A model generated the notes under the pieces. The model did not search any database and had not been told where the DNA came from. It worked only from the letters and a program-made list of their open reading frames with translations. This document shows positions 34,504 through 42,822 of a DNA stretch of 64,000 bases, in pieces. The stretch's first letter is position 1. Every line of letters begins with the position of its first letter. The position numbers were made by a program, and so were the translations under genes. This DNA is from Streptosporangium roseum DSM 43021 (GTDB lineage Bacteria > Actinomycetota > Actinomycetes > Streptosporangiales > Streptosporangiaceae), in contig NC_013595.1 of the NCBI RefSeq assembly GCF_000024865.1, positions 6,138,001-6,202,000 of the forward strand, read 5' to 3'.

Positions 34504-34686
34504 ATGCGGTGGTGGAAGATACTCGGCCTGGCAGGTGTCGCGGGCGTGGCGGCGACCGGAGTGGTGATCGCACGGGCGGAACGACGGCGGCAGGCCTACA
34601 CTCCGGACGAGATCCGCGAGCGGCTCCGCGCCCGTCTGGAGGAGGCCTCGGAGAGCGAGCGGAAGGCGCTCGGCCAGACCCCCTGA
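34504..34686 (+). CDS. Small single-span membrane protein
   Basis: A 60-residue protein: MRWWKILGLAGVAGVAATG-type membrane span at the N-terminus, then a charged helical tail (YTPDEIRERLRARLEEA) in the cytoplasm. Small proteins of this design are widespread in actinobacteria and unnamed. No ribosome site is seen and the leaderless -10 supports the start. Function unknown. Confidence 0.7.
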   Translation: MRWWKILGLAGVAGVAATGVVIARAERRRQAYTPDEIRERLRARLEEASESERKALGQTP

Positions 34687-35008
34687 CCGGGTCCGCGGAG
34701 TGCGGCGGCCCCCGGCGCGGGAAGGGCGGCCCGTCACCCGCGGGCCTGCCGCTCCCCGCCGGGTCCCGGCCGGCGGGCGGCGGGCGCTCGCGGGATCCTC
34801 CTGCAGTCCGAAGGACGGCTGCTTAACCGGGTAAGTGGCACGGGCCGCCGACGGTCGCGCCAAGGGCGTCAACGACGTCAATCTCAGTTTTACCGGCGTC
34901 GGGTCCGGAAAACCCGCCCGGGGGACCACGCGCGCGATAGCCGTATCGGGACGTAGTAGGGTGCGCAGCATGAGGGAGTATGACTAACCGGTTCAGTCGA
35001 GGAACGGG
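34687..35008 (+). promoter_or_regulatory. LacI-gene upstream region with two AACCGG dyads
   Basis: This 322-bp gap has no gene. AACCGGTT (34986-34993), flanked by GACT and AGTC, lies 15 bp before the lacI start. TTAACCGGGTAA (34823-34834) is a second near-palindrome with the same core. Both suit a LacI-family protein, which usually binds dyads with central CG. Autoregulation is likely. Confidence 0.5.
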
Positions 35009-36025
35009 ATGAAGCGACCGACGATTGCCGACATCGCCCGCCGCGCGGGCGTCTCCAAGGTGGCGGTCTCCTACGCGTTGAACGGGCAGGCCGGGGTGTC
35101 GGAGGCGACGCGGGCCACCATCATGGCCATCGCCGCCGAGATCGGCTGGCGTCCCAACAGCGCGGCCCGCGCCCTGAACGGCGCGCGGGCGCACACCATC
35201 GGCCTCGCGCTCTGCCGTCCCGCCCGCGTCCTGGGCATGGAGCCGTTCTTAATGGAGCTGATCAGTGGCATCGAGGGCGAGCTGTCCGTCCGGTCCTACG
35301 CGCTGATGCTCCAGATCGTCGCCGACCACGACCAGGAGACGGCCGTCTACCAGCGCTGGTGGGGCGAGGGCCGCGTCGACGGCGCGTTCCTGCTCGACCT
35401 GCACTTCGCCGACCCCCGGGTGACCGGGCTGGAGACCCTGGGCATGCCCGCCGTGGTGATCGGGCACCCCTCGGAGTCGGGCTCACTGGCCTCGGTCTGG
35501 TCCGACGACGGCGCCGCCGTCCGCGAGACGATCGAATACCTCGCCGCGCTGGGCCACCGCCGCGTCGCCCGCGTCGCCGGGCTGCCCAAGCTCGTGCACA
35601 CCGCGATGCGCGACCGGGCCTTCACCGCCTCCTGCGACGACCTCGGCCTGACCGGCCACGTCACCGTACACACCGACTACACCGGCGAGGAGGGCGCGTG
35701 GGCGACCCGGAGGCTGCTCAGCTCCCCCGCCCGGCCGACCGCGATCGTCTACGACAACGACATCACCGCCGTGGCCGGCCTCTCCGTCGCCCAGGAGATG
35801 GGGCTCGACGTCCCGCGCGACCTGTCGATCGTCGCCTGGGACGACTCCCCTCTCTTCCAGGTCGTCCGTCCCCCGCTCACCGCCCTCAGCCGCGACATCG
35901 CCGCCTACGGCGCGCACGCCGCCCAGCGGCTCCTCGCCCTGATCGACGGCGGGACCGCGTCCGCCTTCGAGGACCGGGCCGCGCGCCTGACCCCCCGCGG
36001 CAGCACCGGCCCCCCGCCGGCGTAG
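35009..36025 (+). CDS. LacI-family transcriptional regulator
   Basis: A 338-residue regulator with the LacI HTH (TIADIARRAGVSKVAVSYALNG, residues 5-26), hinge helix (WRPNSAARALNG) and a periplasmic-binding-like sugar domain ending in LSIVAWDDSPLFQVVRPPLTAL. No sugar transporter or glycosidase gene is adjacent; phosphoglucomutase lies 775 bp away across an opposite-strand gene, so the target may be distant. AACCGG dyads upstream suggest autoregulation. Confidence 0.9.
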   Translation: MKRPTIADIARRAGVSKVAVSYALNGQAGVSEATRATIMAIAAEIGWRPNSAARALNGARAHTIGLALCRPARVLGMEPFLMELISGIEGELSVRSYALMLQIVADHDQETAVYQRWWGEGRVDGAFLLDLHFADPRVTGLETLGMPAVVIGHPSESGSLASVWSDDGAAVRETIEYLAALGHRRVARVAGLPKLVHTAMRDRAFTASCDDLGLTGHVTVHTDYTGEEGAWATRRLLSSPARPTAIVYDNDITAVAGLSVAQEMGLDVPRDLSIVAWDDSPLFQVVRPPLTALSRDIAAYGAHAAQRLLALIDGGTASAFEDRAARLTPRGSTGPPPA

Positions 36026-36053
36026 GGCGCGGCCTCCCCGCGCCCGGCACGCC

Positions 36054-36149
36054 GTCACGGCCGGTGACCCCGCAGCCCGCGGCTCCGATCGCCGGGCGGT
36101 GGTCACGGCCGGTGGCCCCGCGGCCCGCGGCTCCGATCGCCGGGCGGTG
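36054..36149. repeat. 48-bp tandem repeat, two copies
   Basis: Units 36054-36101 and 36102-36149 differ at two positions, and a third copy begins (GTCGTGG) before the cupredoxin stop codon. The block lies between the lacI and cupredoxin genes, tail to tail, and may act in termination. Confidence 0.8.
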
Positions 36150-36161
36150 GTCGTGGGAGCG

Positions 36162-36560
36162 CTATTTCACGCTGATCGTCGTCATCATCCCGCGCGCGCG
36201 GTGGTTGCCCACCGGGCACCACAGCTCATACATCCCCTTCCGCAGGGTGACGGTGAGCTTCGCCGACTTTCCGCCCGGGACCACGGCGGAGGTCGAGCTG
36301 ACACCGGGCCCCTTGATCGACAGGCCGTGCGGAGCGGCTCCCACGTTGTCCAGCTCGAACGTGTAGGTCCCCGGCCTGAAGTTCTTCTCCGACAGCGCGA
36401 GCGAGAACTCCGACGCGACCACTTTGACCGGCGTGTCGCTCGCCCAGGCGGGAGGCATCACCGCCGTGGTCGTGCCCCCGCACGCCGCCAGTGCCAGCGC
36501 GGCGGCGGCGAACCCCGTCGCCAGACGGGGCCTGCCTCCGGAACGGATCGCAGCGAACAT
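36162..36560 (-). CDS. Cupredoxin-domain lipoprotein
   Basis: A 132-residue exported protein. The N-terminus has a lipobox (ALALAACGG), so it is probably anchored outside the membrane. The cupredoxin domain carries a His in APHGLSIKG and the type-1 copper loop WCPVGNHRARGM, giving the Cys, His and Met ligands. Such proteins carry electrons or copper. ATG 36560 is chosen because AAGGGA is nine bases upstream; the ATG nine bases earlier overlaps that site. Confidence 0.85.
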   Translation of the reverse strand: MFAAIRSGGRPRLATGFAAAALALAACGGTTTAVMPPAWASDTPVKVVASEFSLALSEKNFRPGTYTFELDNVGAAPHGLSIKGPGVSSTSAVVPGGKSAKLTVTLRKGMYELWCPVGNHRARGMMTTISVK

Positions 36561-36799
36561 GATTGCCATCCCTTCATCGTGTCGATGTCAGCCATGGCAG
36601 ACGCCTTCTCCGTATTCCCGGACGCGGACGACGCTAGACCCGCGAGATCTTCAGCAGCGTGCAGACTGTTCGCCACGACGGCTTTACGGGGACCCCGGTG
36701 GCCACCGCGGGCCGGGGGCCGAAGTCAGGGGGCGATGGCTAAAGTTCTGCCTGTTTGCGGGTAGGTACCGTTTGGCCGTGATGACATAAGGAGATCGCA

Positions 36800-38437
36800 A
36801 TGACGCACGAGCGCGCGGGGAAGATCGCCCAGCCGTCCGATCTGGTTGACGTGGCCCGCCTGGTGACCGCCTACTACGCCCTCCACCCCGACCCCCAGGA
36901 GGCCGGCCAGCGGGTGGCGTTCGGCACCTCGGGGCACCGCGGCTCCTCGCTGAACGTCGCCTTCAACGAGGACCACATCCTCGCGACCAGCCAGGCCATC
37001 GTGGAATACCGCGCGGCGCAGGGGGTGGACGGGCCGCTGTTCCTGGGCGCCGACAGCCACGCGCTCTCGGAGCCCGCCCAGGTGTCGGCGCTGGAGGTGT
37101 TCGCGGCCAACGGGGTGAGGGTACTGATCGACAGCCGTGACGGCTACACCCCGACGCCCGCGGTCTCCCACGCGATCCTCGCCCGCAACCGCGGGCGCGC
37201 GGCAGGTCTGGCCGACGGTGTGGTGGTGACCCCCTCGCACAACCCGCCCGGCGACGGCGGCTTCAAGTACAACCCGCCGAACGGCGGCCCGGCCGACACC
37301 GACGCCACCTCGTGGATCCAGGACCGGGCCAACGCGCTGATCGCGGGCGGCCTCAAGGAGGTCAGGCGGATCCCCTACGCCAGGGCCCTGGCCGCCGACA
37401 CGACCGGCCGCCACGACTTCCTCGGCGCCTACGTGGACGACCTGCCGTCGGTGCTGGACATCGACGCGATCCGGGAGGCGGGGGTGCGCATCGGCGCCGA
37501 CCCGCTGGGCGGGGCGAGCGTGGCCTACTGGGGGGAGATCGCCGAGCGGCACCGGCTGGACCTGACGGTGGTCAACCCGCTGACCGACCCGACGTGGCGG
37601 TTCATGACGCTGGACTGGGACGGCAAGATCCGGATGGACTGCTCGTCGCCGTACGCCATGGCCTCCCTCATCGCCGGCCGCGACGCCTTCGACGTCTCCA
37701 CGGGCAATGACGCCGACGCCGACCGGCACGGCGTCGTCACCCCCGACGGCGGTCTGCTCAACCCCAACCACTATCTCGCCGCGGCGATCTCCTACCTCTA
37801 CTCCCACCGGCCGGACTGGCCCGCGGACGCCGGGGTCGGCAAGACCCTGGTGAGCAGCGGCATGATCGACCGGGTGGCCGCCGATCTGGGCAGGCGGCTG
37901 ATGGAGGTGCCCGTCGGGTTCAAGTGGTTCGTGCCGGGGCTGCTCGACGGTTCGCTCGGTTTCGGCGGCGAGGAGAGCGCGGGGGCGTCGTTCCTGCGCC
38001 GCGACGGGTCGGTGTGGACCACCGACAAGGACGGGATCATCCTGGCGCTGCTGGCCTCCGAGATCATCGCGACCACCGGCCGCTCGCCGAGCGAGCACTA
38101 CGCCGGCCTGGTGTCCAGGTTCGGCGACCCGGCCTACGCCCGGATCGACGCTCCCGCGACCCGGGAGGAGAAGGCGGTGCTCGGCAGGCTCTCGGCCGAG
38201 CAGGTCACCGCCGACACGCTCGCCGGCGAGCCGATCAGGGAGGTGCTCACCTCGGCGCCCGGCAACGGCGCCCCCCTCGGCGGGGTGAAGGTCAGCACGG
38301 ACAGCGCCTGGTTCGCCGCCCGGCCCTCCGGCACCGAGGACGTGTACAAGATCTACGCCGAGTCCTTCAAGGGACCCGAACACCTCGCCGAGGTGCAGGA
38401 GGCGGCCAGGGACCTGGTGTCGGAGTCGCTCAAGTAG
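36800..38437 (+). CDS. pgm: Phosphoglucomutase (alpha-D-glucose phosphate-specific)
   Basis: A 545-residue enzyme, the same length as E. coli Pgm. AFGTSGHRGSS is near the N-terminus, the phospho-serine is S146 in TPSHNPPGDGGFKYNPP, the Mg2+ loop is GNDADADRHG, and the C-terminal phosphate loop is RPSGTEDVYKIY. It interconverts glucose-1- and glucose-6-phosphate for glycogen, trehalose and wall precursor supply. AAGGAG precedes the ATG. Monocistronic, with a terminator after it. Confidence 0.95.
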   Translation: MTHERAGKIAQPSDLVDVARLVTAYYALHPDPQEAGQRVAFGTSGHRGSSLNVAFNEDHILATSQAIVEYRAAQGVDGPLFLGADSHALSEPAQVSALEVFAANGVRVLIDSRDGYTPTPAVSHAILARNRGRAAGLADGVVVTPSHNPPGDGGFKYNPPNGGPADTDATSWIQDRANALIAGGLKEVRRIPYARALAADTTGRHDFLGAYVDDLPSVLDIDAIREAGVRIGADPLGGASVAYWGEIAERHRLDLTVVNPLTDPTWRFMTLDWDGKIRMDCSSPYAMASLIAGRDAFDVSTGNDADADRHGVVTPDGGLLNPNHYLAAAISYLYSHRPDWPADAGVGKTLVSSGMIDRVAADLGRRLMEVPVGFKWFVPGLLDGSLGFGGEESAGASFLRRDGSVWTTDKDGIILALLASEIIATTGRSPSEHYAGLVSRFGDPAYARIDAPATREEKAVLGRLSAEQVTADTLAGEPIREVLTSAPGNGAPLGGVKVSTDSAWFAARPSGTEDVYKIYAESFKGPEHLAEVQEAARDLVSESLK

Positions 38438-38454
38438 GCGAGGAGCCCGGCCGG

Positions 38455-38547
38455 GCGGAACTCCGGGAACCGTACCGCCGGTCAGGGCGGACGGAACTCC
38501 GGCGACCGTACGCCGCCGGTCGGGACGGCCGGCTCCCGGAGCCGGCC
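38455..38547. terminator. Tandem repeat and hairpin between pgm and the lipid kinase gene
   Basis: A ~35-bp element (CGGAACTCCGG followed by ACCGTAC) is repeated imperfectly at about 38457 and 38491. GGCCGGCTCC (38527-38536) and GGAGCCGGCC (38538-38547) form a near-perfect hairpin just past the minus-strand stop. A bidirectional terminator is likely. Confidence 0.6.
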
Positions 38548-38554
38548 TGTCCGG

Positions 38555-39427
38555 TCAGGTGAACATCCGCCAGGCGCCGGGCGCGACCGTCCAGCGGCGC
38601 CGAGTCACCGGGCCGGTCAGCTCGCCGTCGGCGTTCACCGGCACGGGCTCGCCCTCCACCACCACCTCACGACCACGGCCGGTGACGACGTCGCGCAGCT
38701 CCGGATGGGTGCCCCTGCGCAGCCGCAGCGCGTAGACGAGCCGCTCCACCGGCCCCGTCGTCAGCGCGGCGACGACGTCCACCATGCCGTCGTCGGGCCT
38801 GGCCCGGGGGGTCAGCGGGGTGCCGCCGCCGATGGTGACGCCGTTGCCGATGCCGACCATGAGCACCGGGCGCCCCTCTGCCAGCGGCCGGCCGTCCACG
38901 GTCACCCGCAGCCGCCAGCCGGGGCTCCGCACGCCCGCCAGCAGCCCGCCGACCGCGTAGGCGAACCGCCCGAGTTTGGGTTTGAGCGGCTTGGCCTGCT
39001 CGGAGGCCTCAGCTCCGACGCCCAGGTGCACCGCGTTGACGACGATCCCGCCCTCGCCGTCCACCAGGAGGTCGAGCGGATGGGGCCGCCCGGCGAGCAC
39101 GATGCGGGCCGCCACCTCGGGGTCCAGCGGAATGCCCAGGCCACGGGCGAAGTCGTTGCCGGTGCCCAGCGGGACCAGGCCCACGGTACGGGCGTCCAGC
39201 TCGCCGCGCCGGTGCAGGGCGGCGACCGTCACGTGCAGCGACCCGTCGCCGCCCAGCACGACCACGTCCCTGCCGGGATGGGCGTCGAGCATCTCGTCCA
39301 GGTCCTTCTGCCCGGCGGGCACCTCCACCACGTCGGCGCCGCCGCGCAGCACCTCCATGACCGCCGTCCTGGCGGCGTCGTCCACGCCGCCCGCCTCCTC
39401 GTTGTAGATCGCCAGCAGCTCGGCCAT
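38555..39427 (-). CDS. Diacylglycerol/sphingosine-type lipid kinase (YegS/DagK family)
   Basis: A 290-residue kinase with the diacylglycerol kinase catalytic motif VVVLGGDGSLHVTVAAL and VPLGTGNDFARGLG. The C-terminal beta-sandwich includes VLMVGIGNGVTIGGG and DDGMVDVV. It phosphorylates a lipid such as diacylglycerol with ATP at the membrane surface. Its first 40 residues are shorter than in E. coli YegS. A gene for an unknown membrane protein lies on the opposite side; no clear partner. Confidence 0.87.
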   Translation of the reverse strand: MAELLAIYNEEAGGVDDAARTAVMEVLRGGADVVEVPAGQKDLDEMLDAHPGRDVVVLGGDGSLHVTVAALHRRGELDARTVGLVPLGTGNDFARGLGIPLDPEVAARIVLAGRPHPLDLLVDGEGGIVVNAVHLGVGAEASEQAKPLKPKLGRFAYAVGGLLAGVRSPGWRLRVTVDGRPLAEGRPVLMVGIGNGVTIGGGTPLTPRARPDDGMVDVVAALTTGPVERLVYALRLRRGTHPELRDVVTGRGREVVVEGEPVPVNADGELTGPVTRRRWTVAPGAWRMFT

Positions 39428-39489
39428 GCCGTCCCTCCAACTGATCGCCTGGTGGCTCCCTGCCCCCGGGAGCGGCGATCACGCGCGGG

Positions 39490-39996
39490 TCAGCCCAGCC
39501 TCCACCAGCGGACGCCCAGCCAGAGGCCGGTTCCGGCGCCGAGCAGGGCGGCCAGGACGTACACCGCGGCGGTCGAGGTGTCCGAGAGGTAGCCGTTGCC
39601 CCCGACGAGTATCGCCATGATCACCAGACCCAGCATGCCCATGCCCAGACCCGCGGCGAGGCCGATCCCGCAGGCCTTCAGCACGCGGTACAGGCCGTCG
39701 GTCCGCCCGCGGACCGGCACCATGACGGACATCAGCCGCTCGGCGACGAGCGCGGGGTCCTCGTCGAGCCGGCCGGCGACGAGCTGGGTGGCCACCCCGC
39801 CCGGTTCCGGCTCGCTCAGGCAGATCCACTGACGGCCGTGCGCGAAGACGGCCGCCTCTCCCGCCCCGGGGAAGCCCAGCCAGAGGAACGGGGTGCCCTC
39901 GGGGAACTCCCCGCGCCCGTGGCGGACGGCCGGGGCGCTCGCGTCGAGTGCGGCGCCCAGGGCTCTCAGCGCCCGTTCCTCGCCCGAGTCATCCAC
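39490..39996 (-). CDS. Unknown two-span membrane protein
   Basis: A 168-residue protein I do not recognise. The first ~105 residues are soluble (FLWLGFPGAGEAAVFAHGRQWICL, then LVAERLMSVMVPVRG). Two spans follow (LKACGIGLAAGLGMGMLGLV and AVYVLAALLGAGTGLWLGV). The GTG at 39996 has GGGAGG upstream; in-frame starts further up lie in low-complexity DNA without a ribosome site. Lies 62 bp downstream of nothing obvious and 62 bp before the lipid kinase start, so it may head that operon. Confidence 0.62.
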   Translation of the reverse strand: MDDSGEERALRALGAALDASAPAVRHGRGEFPEGTPFLWLGFPGAGEAAVFAHGRQWICLSEPEPGGVATQLVAGRLDEDPALVAERLMSVMVPVRGRTDGLYRVLKACGIGLAAGLGMGMLGLVIMAILVGGNGYLSDTSTAAVYVLAALLGAGTGLWLGVRWWRLG

Positions 39997-40113
39997 GACG
40001 ACCTCCCTGCTGCCCCCTCCTACCCATCTTCGTACGGCACGGCGCGGCGGTTGCGCCGGAGCCGCGCCGGAGCGCCGCCCGTACGGCGCGGTGGTCACGG
40101 CCGGGCGGCGGTG

Positions 40114-40584
40114 TCAGCCGGGCCGGCCCGTGGTCAGGACCGGGCCGGTCCATTCCAGCCCGTCGAGGTTGACCACGATCGCGTCCTGCGTGCTGCGGGC
40201 GATCACCACGATCGCCTCGTGGTCGGGGTCGGGGTTCTCCTCGCGGTGCGGGACGTAGGGCGGCACGAAGATGTAGTCGCCCGGCCTGGTGTCGACGCGC
40301 ACCTCGACGGGCTCTTCGGCGTCGATGTCGACGAAGACGAACGACGGAGTGCCGCTGACGACGTAGATGGCGGTCTCGGACTCCCCGTGGTGGTGGTTGG
40401 CCGAGACCGTGGCCGGGGCGACGTGGGTCTGGCCCATCCAGAGCCGGCTGGATCCGACGGTGGCGCCGCTGATCGCCGCGCGCCGGTGCATGCCTCCGGT
40501 CTGGGCCGTCTCCGAGGTGAGCCCGCCCGGGGTGATGTGGTGCAGTCTCCGGTGGAAGGGGTCTTCGGGAAGGATGATCGCCAT
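40114..40584 (-). CDS. Cupin-domain protein
   Basis: A 156-residue single-domain cupin. Motif 1 is HHHGESETAIYVVSG (HHH/E metal ligands), and motif 2 is PGDYIFVPPYVPHREEN with the last His. The family includes dioxygenases, isomerases and sugar-binding proteins; the actual role is unknown. GGAGTG precedes the ATG. It stands alone with repetitive GC-rich DNA upstream. Confidence 0.85.
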   Translation of the reverse strand: MAIILPEDPFHRRLHHITPGGLTSETAQTGGMHRRAAISGATVGSSRLWMGQTHVAPATVSANHHHGESETAIYVVSGTPSFVFVDIDAEEPVEVRVDTRPGDYIFVPPYVPHREENPDPDHEAIVVIARSTQDAIVVNLDGLEWTGPVLTTGRPG

Positions 40585-40968
40585 CGGGCACTCCTGGTGT
40601 CGTCGGAGAATACGGAGGGATGCGCGGAGAACATCCCGGAGATTCCACCGTGACACGGGGACGGGGGTCGCGGACGGCGGCCCCGGAGCCCCGGGGACGG
40701 AGGGTCGCGGACGGCGCCCCGGGGACGGGGGCGGACGGCAACCCGGGGACGGGGGGTCGCGGACGGCGGCCCGGAGCCCCGGGGACGGGGTCGAGGCGGC
40801 CGCCGCCCTGCTGCGATCATTCAGCCCCTGAGCAATCGGGGCATCGTGGTCGAAAGCGGCATCGTCGAAGCGAGCGCCGCCCACCATCGGCCTGACCGCC
40901 GGGCCGTACGCGGGTCTTCTCGCGGCCGCCCCGGCCCTCGGCGCCAGGCCTCACCTGGAGGTGACGCC
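40585..40968. repeat. G-rich tandem repeats in the cupin upstream region
   Basis: The 384-bp gap has no gene. Between about 40655 and 40790 the strings GTCGCGGACGGC (40667, 40704, 40756) and CCCCGGGGACGG (about 40689, 40716 and 40778) alternate with spacing 37 and 52 bp. On the minus strand this is the leader of the cupin gene. Runs of five or six G could form G-quadruplexes. The remainder to 40968 shows nothing clear. Confidence 0.6.
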
Positions 40969-41862
40969 CTACTCCCCCGAGCGCACGCCGAGGGCCGGGG
41001 CCAGCTCGGTGAGCTGATCGACACCCCCGCGCAGGTCCGTGGGGAGCGGCTGGATGGCTACGTGGTCCGCCCCGGCGTCGAGATGCGCGCCGATCCGCCG
41101 GGCGACGGCCTCCGCGTCGCCCCACGCGACGATCGCGTCCACCAGCCGGTCACTGCCGCCGCCGGTGAAGTCGCGGTCCTCGTAGCCGAGGTGGAGCAGG
41201 TTGTTGACGTAGTTCGGCAACTTCAGATAGGGGTCCATGTGCGCGCGGGCGATCTCCCTGGCCCTGGCCGGATCGCGCTCCAGGACCACGGCCTGCTCGG
41301 GGGCGAGGATCGGGGCCGAGCCGAGGATCTCGCGGGCCAGCGCGGTGTGCTCCGGCGGCACGAAGTAGGGGTGGGCGCCGTCGGCCCTGTCCCGGGCGAG
41401 TTCCAGCATCCGGGGCCGCAGGGCCGCCAGCAGCCTGGGCGCGGGCGGGTTGTCGACGAGCATCATGTCGGCCGCGGCGATGTCCATCGCGTCGAGATAG
41501 GCGCGCATCGCGGCGAGGGGACGCGCGTAGTCGTGGCCGCGCCGGGAGACGAGGGGGGCGTGGCTGACCCCGATGCCCAGGGCGAACCGCCCCGGGTAGG
41601 CCTCGCCGTACGCCTTCCCCCCGGCCGCCATGGCGGTCGCGTCCCGCGCCCAGATGTTGGCGATGCCGGTGGCGACCGAGATGCGCTCGGTCGCCGCGAG
41701 CAGGATGCCCGCGGCGCTGAACGCCTCCCTGGTCCCCGGCGCCTCACCGAACCACAGCGTGCCGTAGCCGAGTGCTTCGATCGCCACCGCCGCCCGCCGT
41801 ACGGACGGGGCCGAGGCCCGTCCGAGCAGGGGGTGCCACACACCGATCCGGCCGATGCCCAT
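40969..41862 (-). CDS. LLM-class F420-dependent oxidoreductase
   Basis: A 297-residue luciferase-like monooxygenase-fold protein. It starts MGIGRIGVWHPLLGR, with LWFGEAPGTREAF, VATGIANIWARD and FALGIGVSHAPLV as in the TIGR03620-type group. These use reduced F420 (or FMN) for hydride transfer; the substrate is unknown. ATG 41862 has GGAGAC upstream, and in-frame starts further up cross the operator repeats. Monocistronic. Confidence 0.86.
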   Translation of the reverse strand: MGIGRIGVWHPLLGRASAPSVRRAAVAIEALGYGTLWFGEAPGTREAFSAAGILLAATERISVATGIANIWARDATAMAAGGKAYGEAYPGRFALGIGVSHAPLVSRRGHDYARPLAAMRAYLDAMDIAAADMMLVDNPPAPRLLAALRPRMLELARDRADGAHPYFVPPEHTALAREILGSAPILAPEQAVVLERDPARAREIARAHMDPYLKLPNYVNNLLHLGYEDRDFTGGGSDRLVDAIVAWGDAEAVARRIGAHLDAGADHVAIQPLPTDLRGGVDQLTELAPALGVRSGE

Positions 41863-41890
41863 CGCCGTCTCCGATCCAGCGCTGCCAAAG

Positions 41891-41940
41891 TGTTCGATTG
41901 GGATTGAACATACAGCAATGTTCGACAGCAGTCGAACATT
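41891..41940 (-). promoter_or_regulatory. Paired inverted repeats in the LLM oxidoreductase promoter
   Basis: AATGTTCGAC-AGCA-GTCGAACATT (41917-41940) is a perfect 10-bp-arm inverted repeat. TGTTCGAT-TGGG-ATTGAACA (41891-41910) matches in 7 of 8 arm positions. Centres are 28 bp apart, 29-79 bp upstream of the start. No regulator gene is adjacent. The order of half-sites differs from the LexA box (TCGAACN4GTTCGA). Confidence 0.6.
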
Positions 41941-42088
41941 AGGCTGCCCGGCGCGCCGGACGCGGCCCGCGCGGCCGGGCACGGGGGCACGGCCGCGTGG
42001 TGGAGGGGCCGGGCGCGGGCATGGAGACACGGCCACCACGACGGCCGCCGGAAGGGGCGCGATGGCCGGAACGGCCCCCGGCGGCCTG

Positions 42089-42625
42089 TTACACCGTGGA
42101 CTTCGTGAAGGACGGCTTGCAGAGCCCTTCCAGCACCCCGCAGAGCCTGACGCGGAACTCCGGATCGACGAGCCTGCCCTCGGAGTCGAACTGGCTCAGA
42201 GCCGACGACACGACCAGGTCGGCGCCGTACACGACCGCGCCGGCCGCGCCGAGGGCACGGCGGAGCTCGGTCTGCGTCCACGTCGCCTCGTGGGCGTGCA
42301 GGCAGGCGGTCAGCACCACGGCCGGCTTGCCGACGAGGACCGCGCCACCGCGCGAGGACGCCGCCCAGGCCAGCGCGTGGCCGAGCTGGGGCGGCAGGAT
42401 GCTGTGGGCCGGCGCCGCGACCAGCAGGCCGTCCGCCCCGGAGAGGATGTGACACAGCTCGTCCACCCGCTGCGGAAGCGGCCCCTCCTGGAACGGCGGC
42501 ACCTGGTCCAGCCCGTCCCAGATCTCGAAGTCCACCGACGTCGGCAGCTCCCTGGCCGACGCCTCAAGCAGTTTCCGGATATACGCCCCCGGGCGGAGGC
42601 TGCCGGCAATCCCTATGATCTTCAT
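42089..42625 (-). CDS. NADPH-dependent FMN reductase
   Basis: A 178-residue flavodoxin-like protein. The FMN phosphate loop is GIAGSLRPGAYIRKLL, followed by DGLLVAAPAHSILPPQLGHALAW and GKPAVVLTACLH. It would reduce FMN, quinones or azo compounds with NAD(P)H. ATG 42625 fits the family start. It lies 226 bp from the LLM oxidoreductase start and might supply reduced flavin, but the two genes are separated by an operator region, so this is only a suggestion. Confidence 0.85.
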   Translation of the reverse strand: MKIIGIAGSLRPGAYIRKLLEASARELPTSVDFEIWDGLDQVPPFQEGPLPQRVDELCHILSGADGLLVAAPAHSILPPQLGHALAWAASSRGGAVLVGKPAVVLTACLHAHEATWTQTELRRALGAAGAVVYGADLVVSSALSQFDSEGRLVDPEFRVRLCGVLEGLCKPSFTKSTV

Positions 42626-42822
42626 TCCCGACCCCATCCCTGTCGCGAGCTTGCGAACGCTACGCGCGAGGGGGGACGTGCCCCAGGAAAAGGCCAACGA
42701 ACATGATCTCAATCACATATCACGCATGATCCGGTGATTTCTTCACCAAACACGGCCCGATGTCCGTGAACCCGCGGCCCCGCCCCTCCTCGCCCGGCGC
42801 CACGCGCTCGCGCCACCGAGTG

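Noticed and set aside
36725..38383. A 552-codon frame antisense to pgm
   Set aside because: Composition is typical of antisense GC-rich DNA, and pgm has complete catalytic motifs on the other strand.
41917..41940. Possible LexA/SOS box
   Set aside because: The half-sites are in the opposite order (GTTCGAC...GTCGAAC) from the actinobacterial LexA box TCGAACN4GTTCGA.
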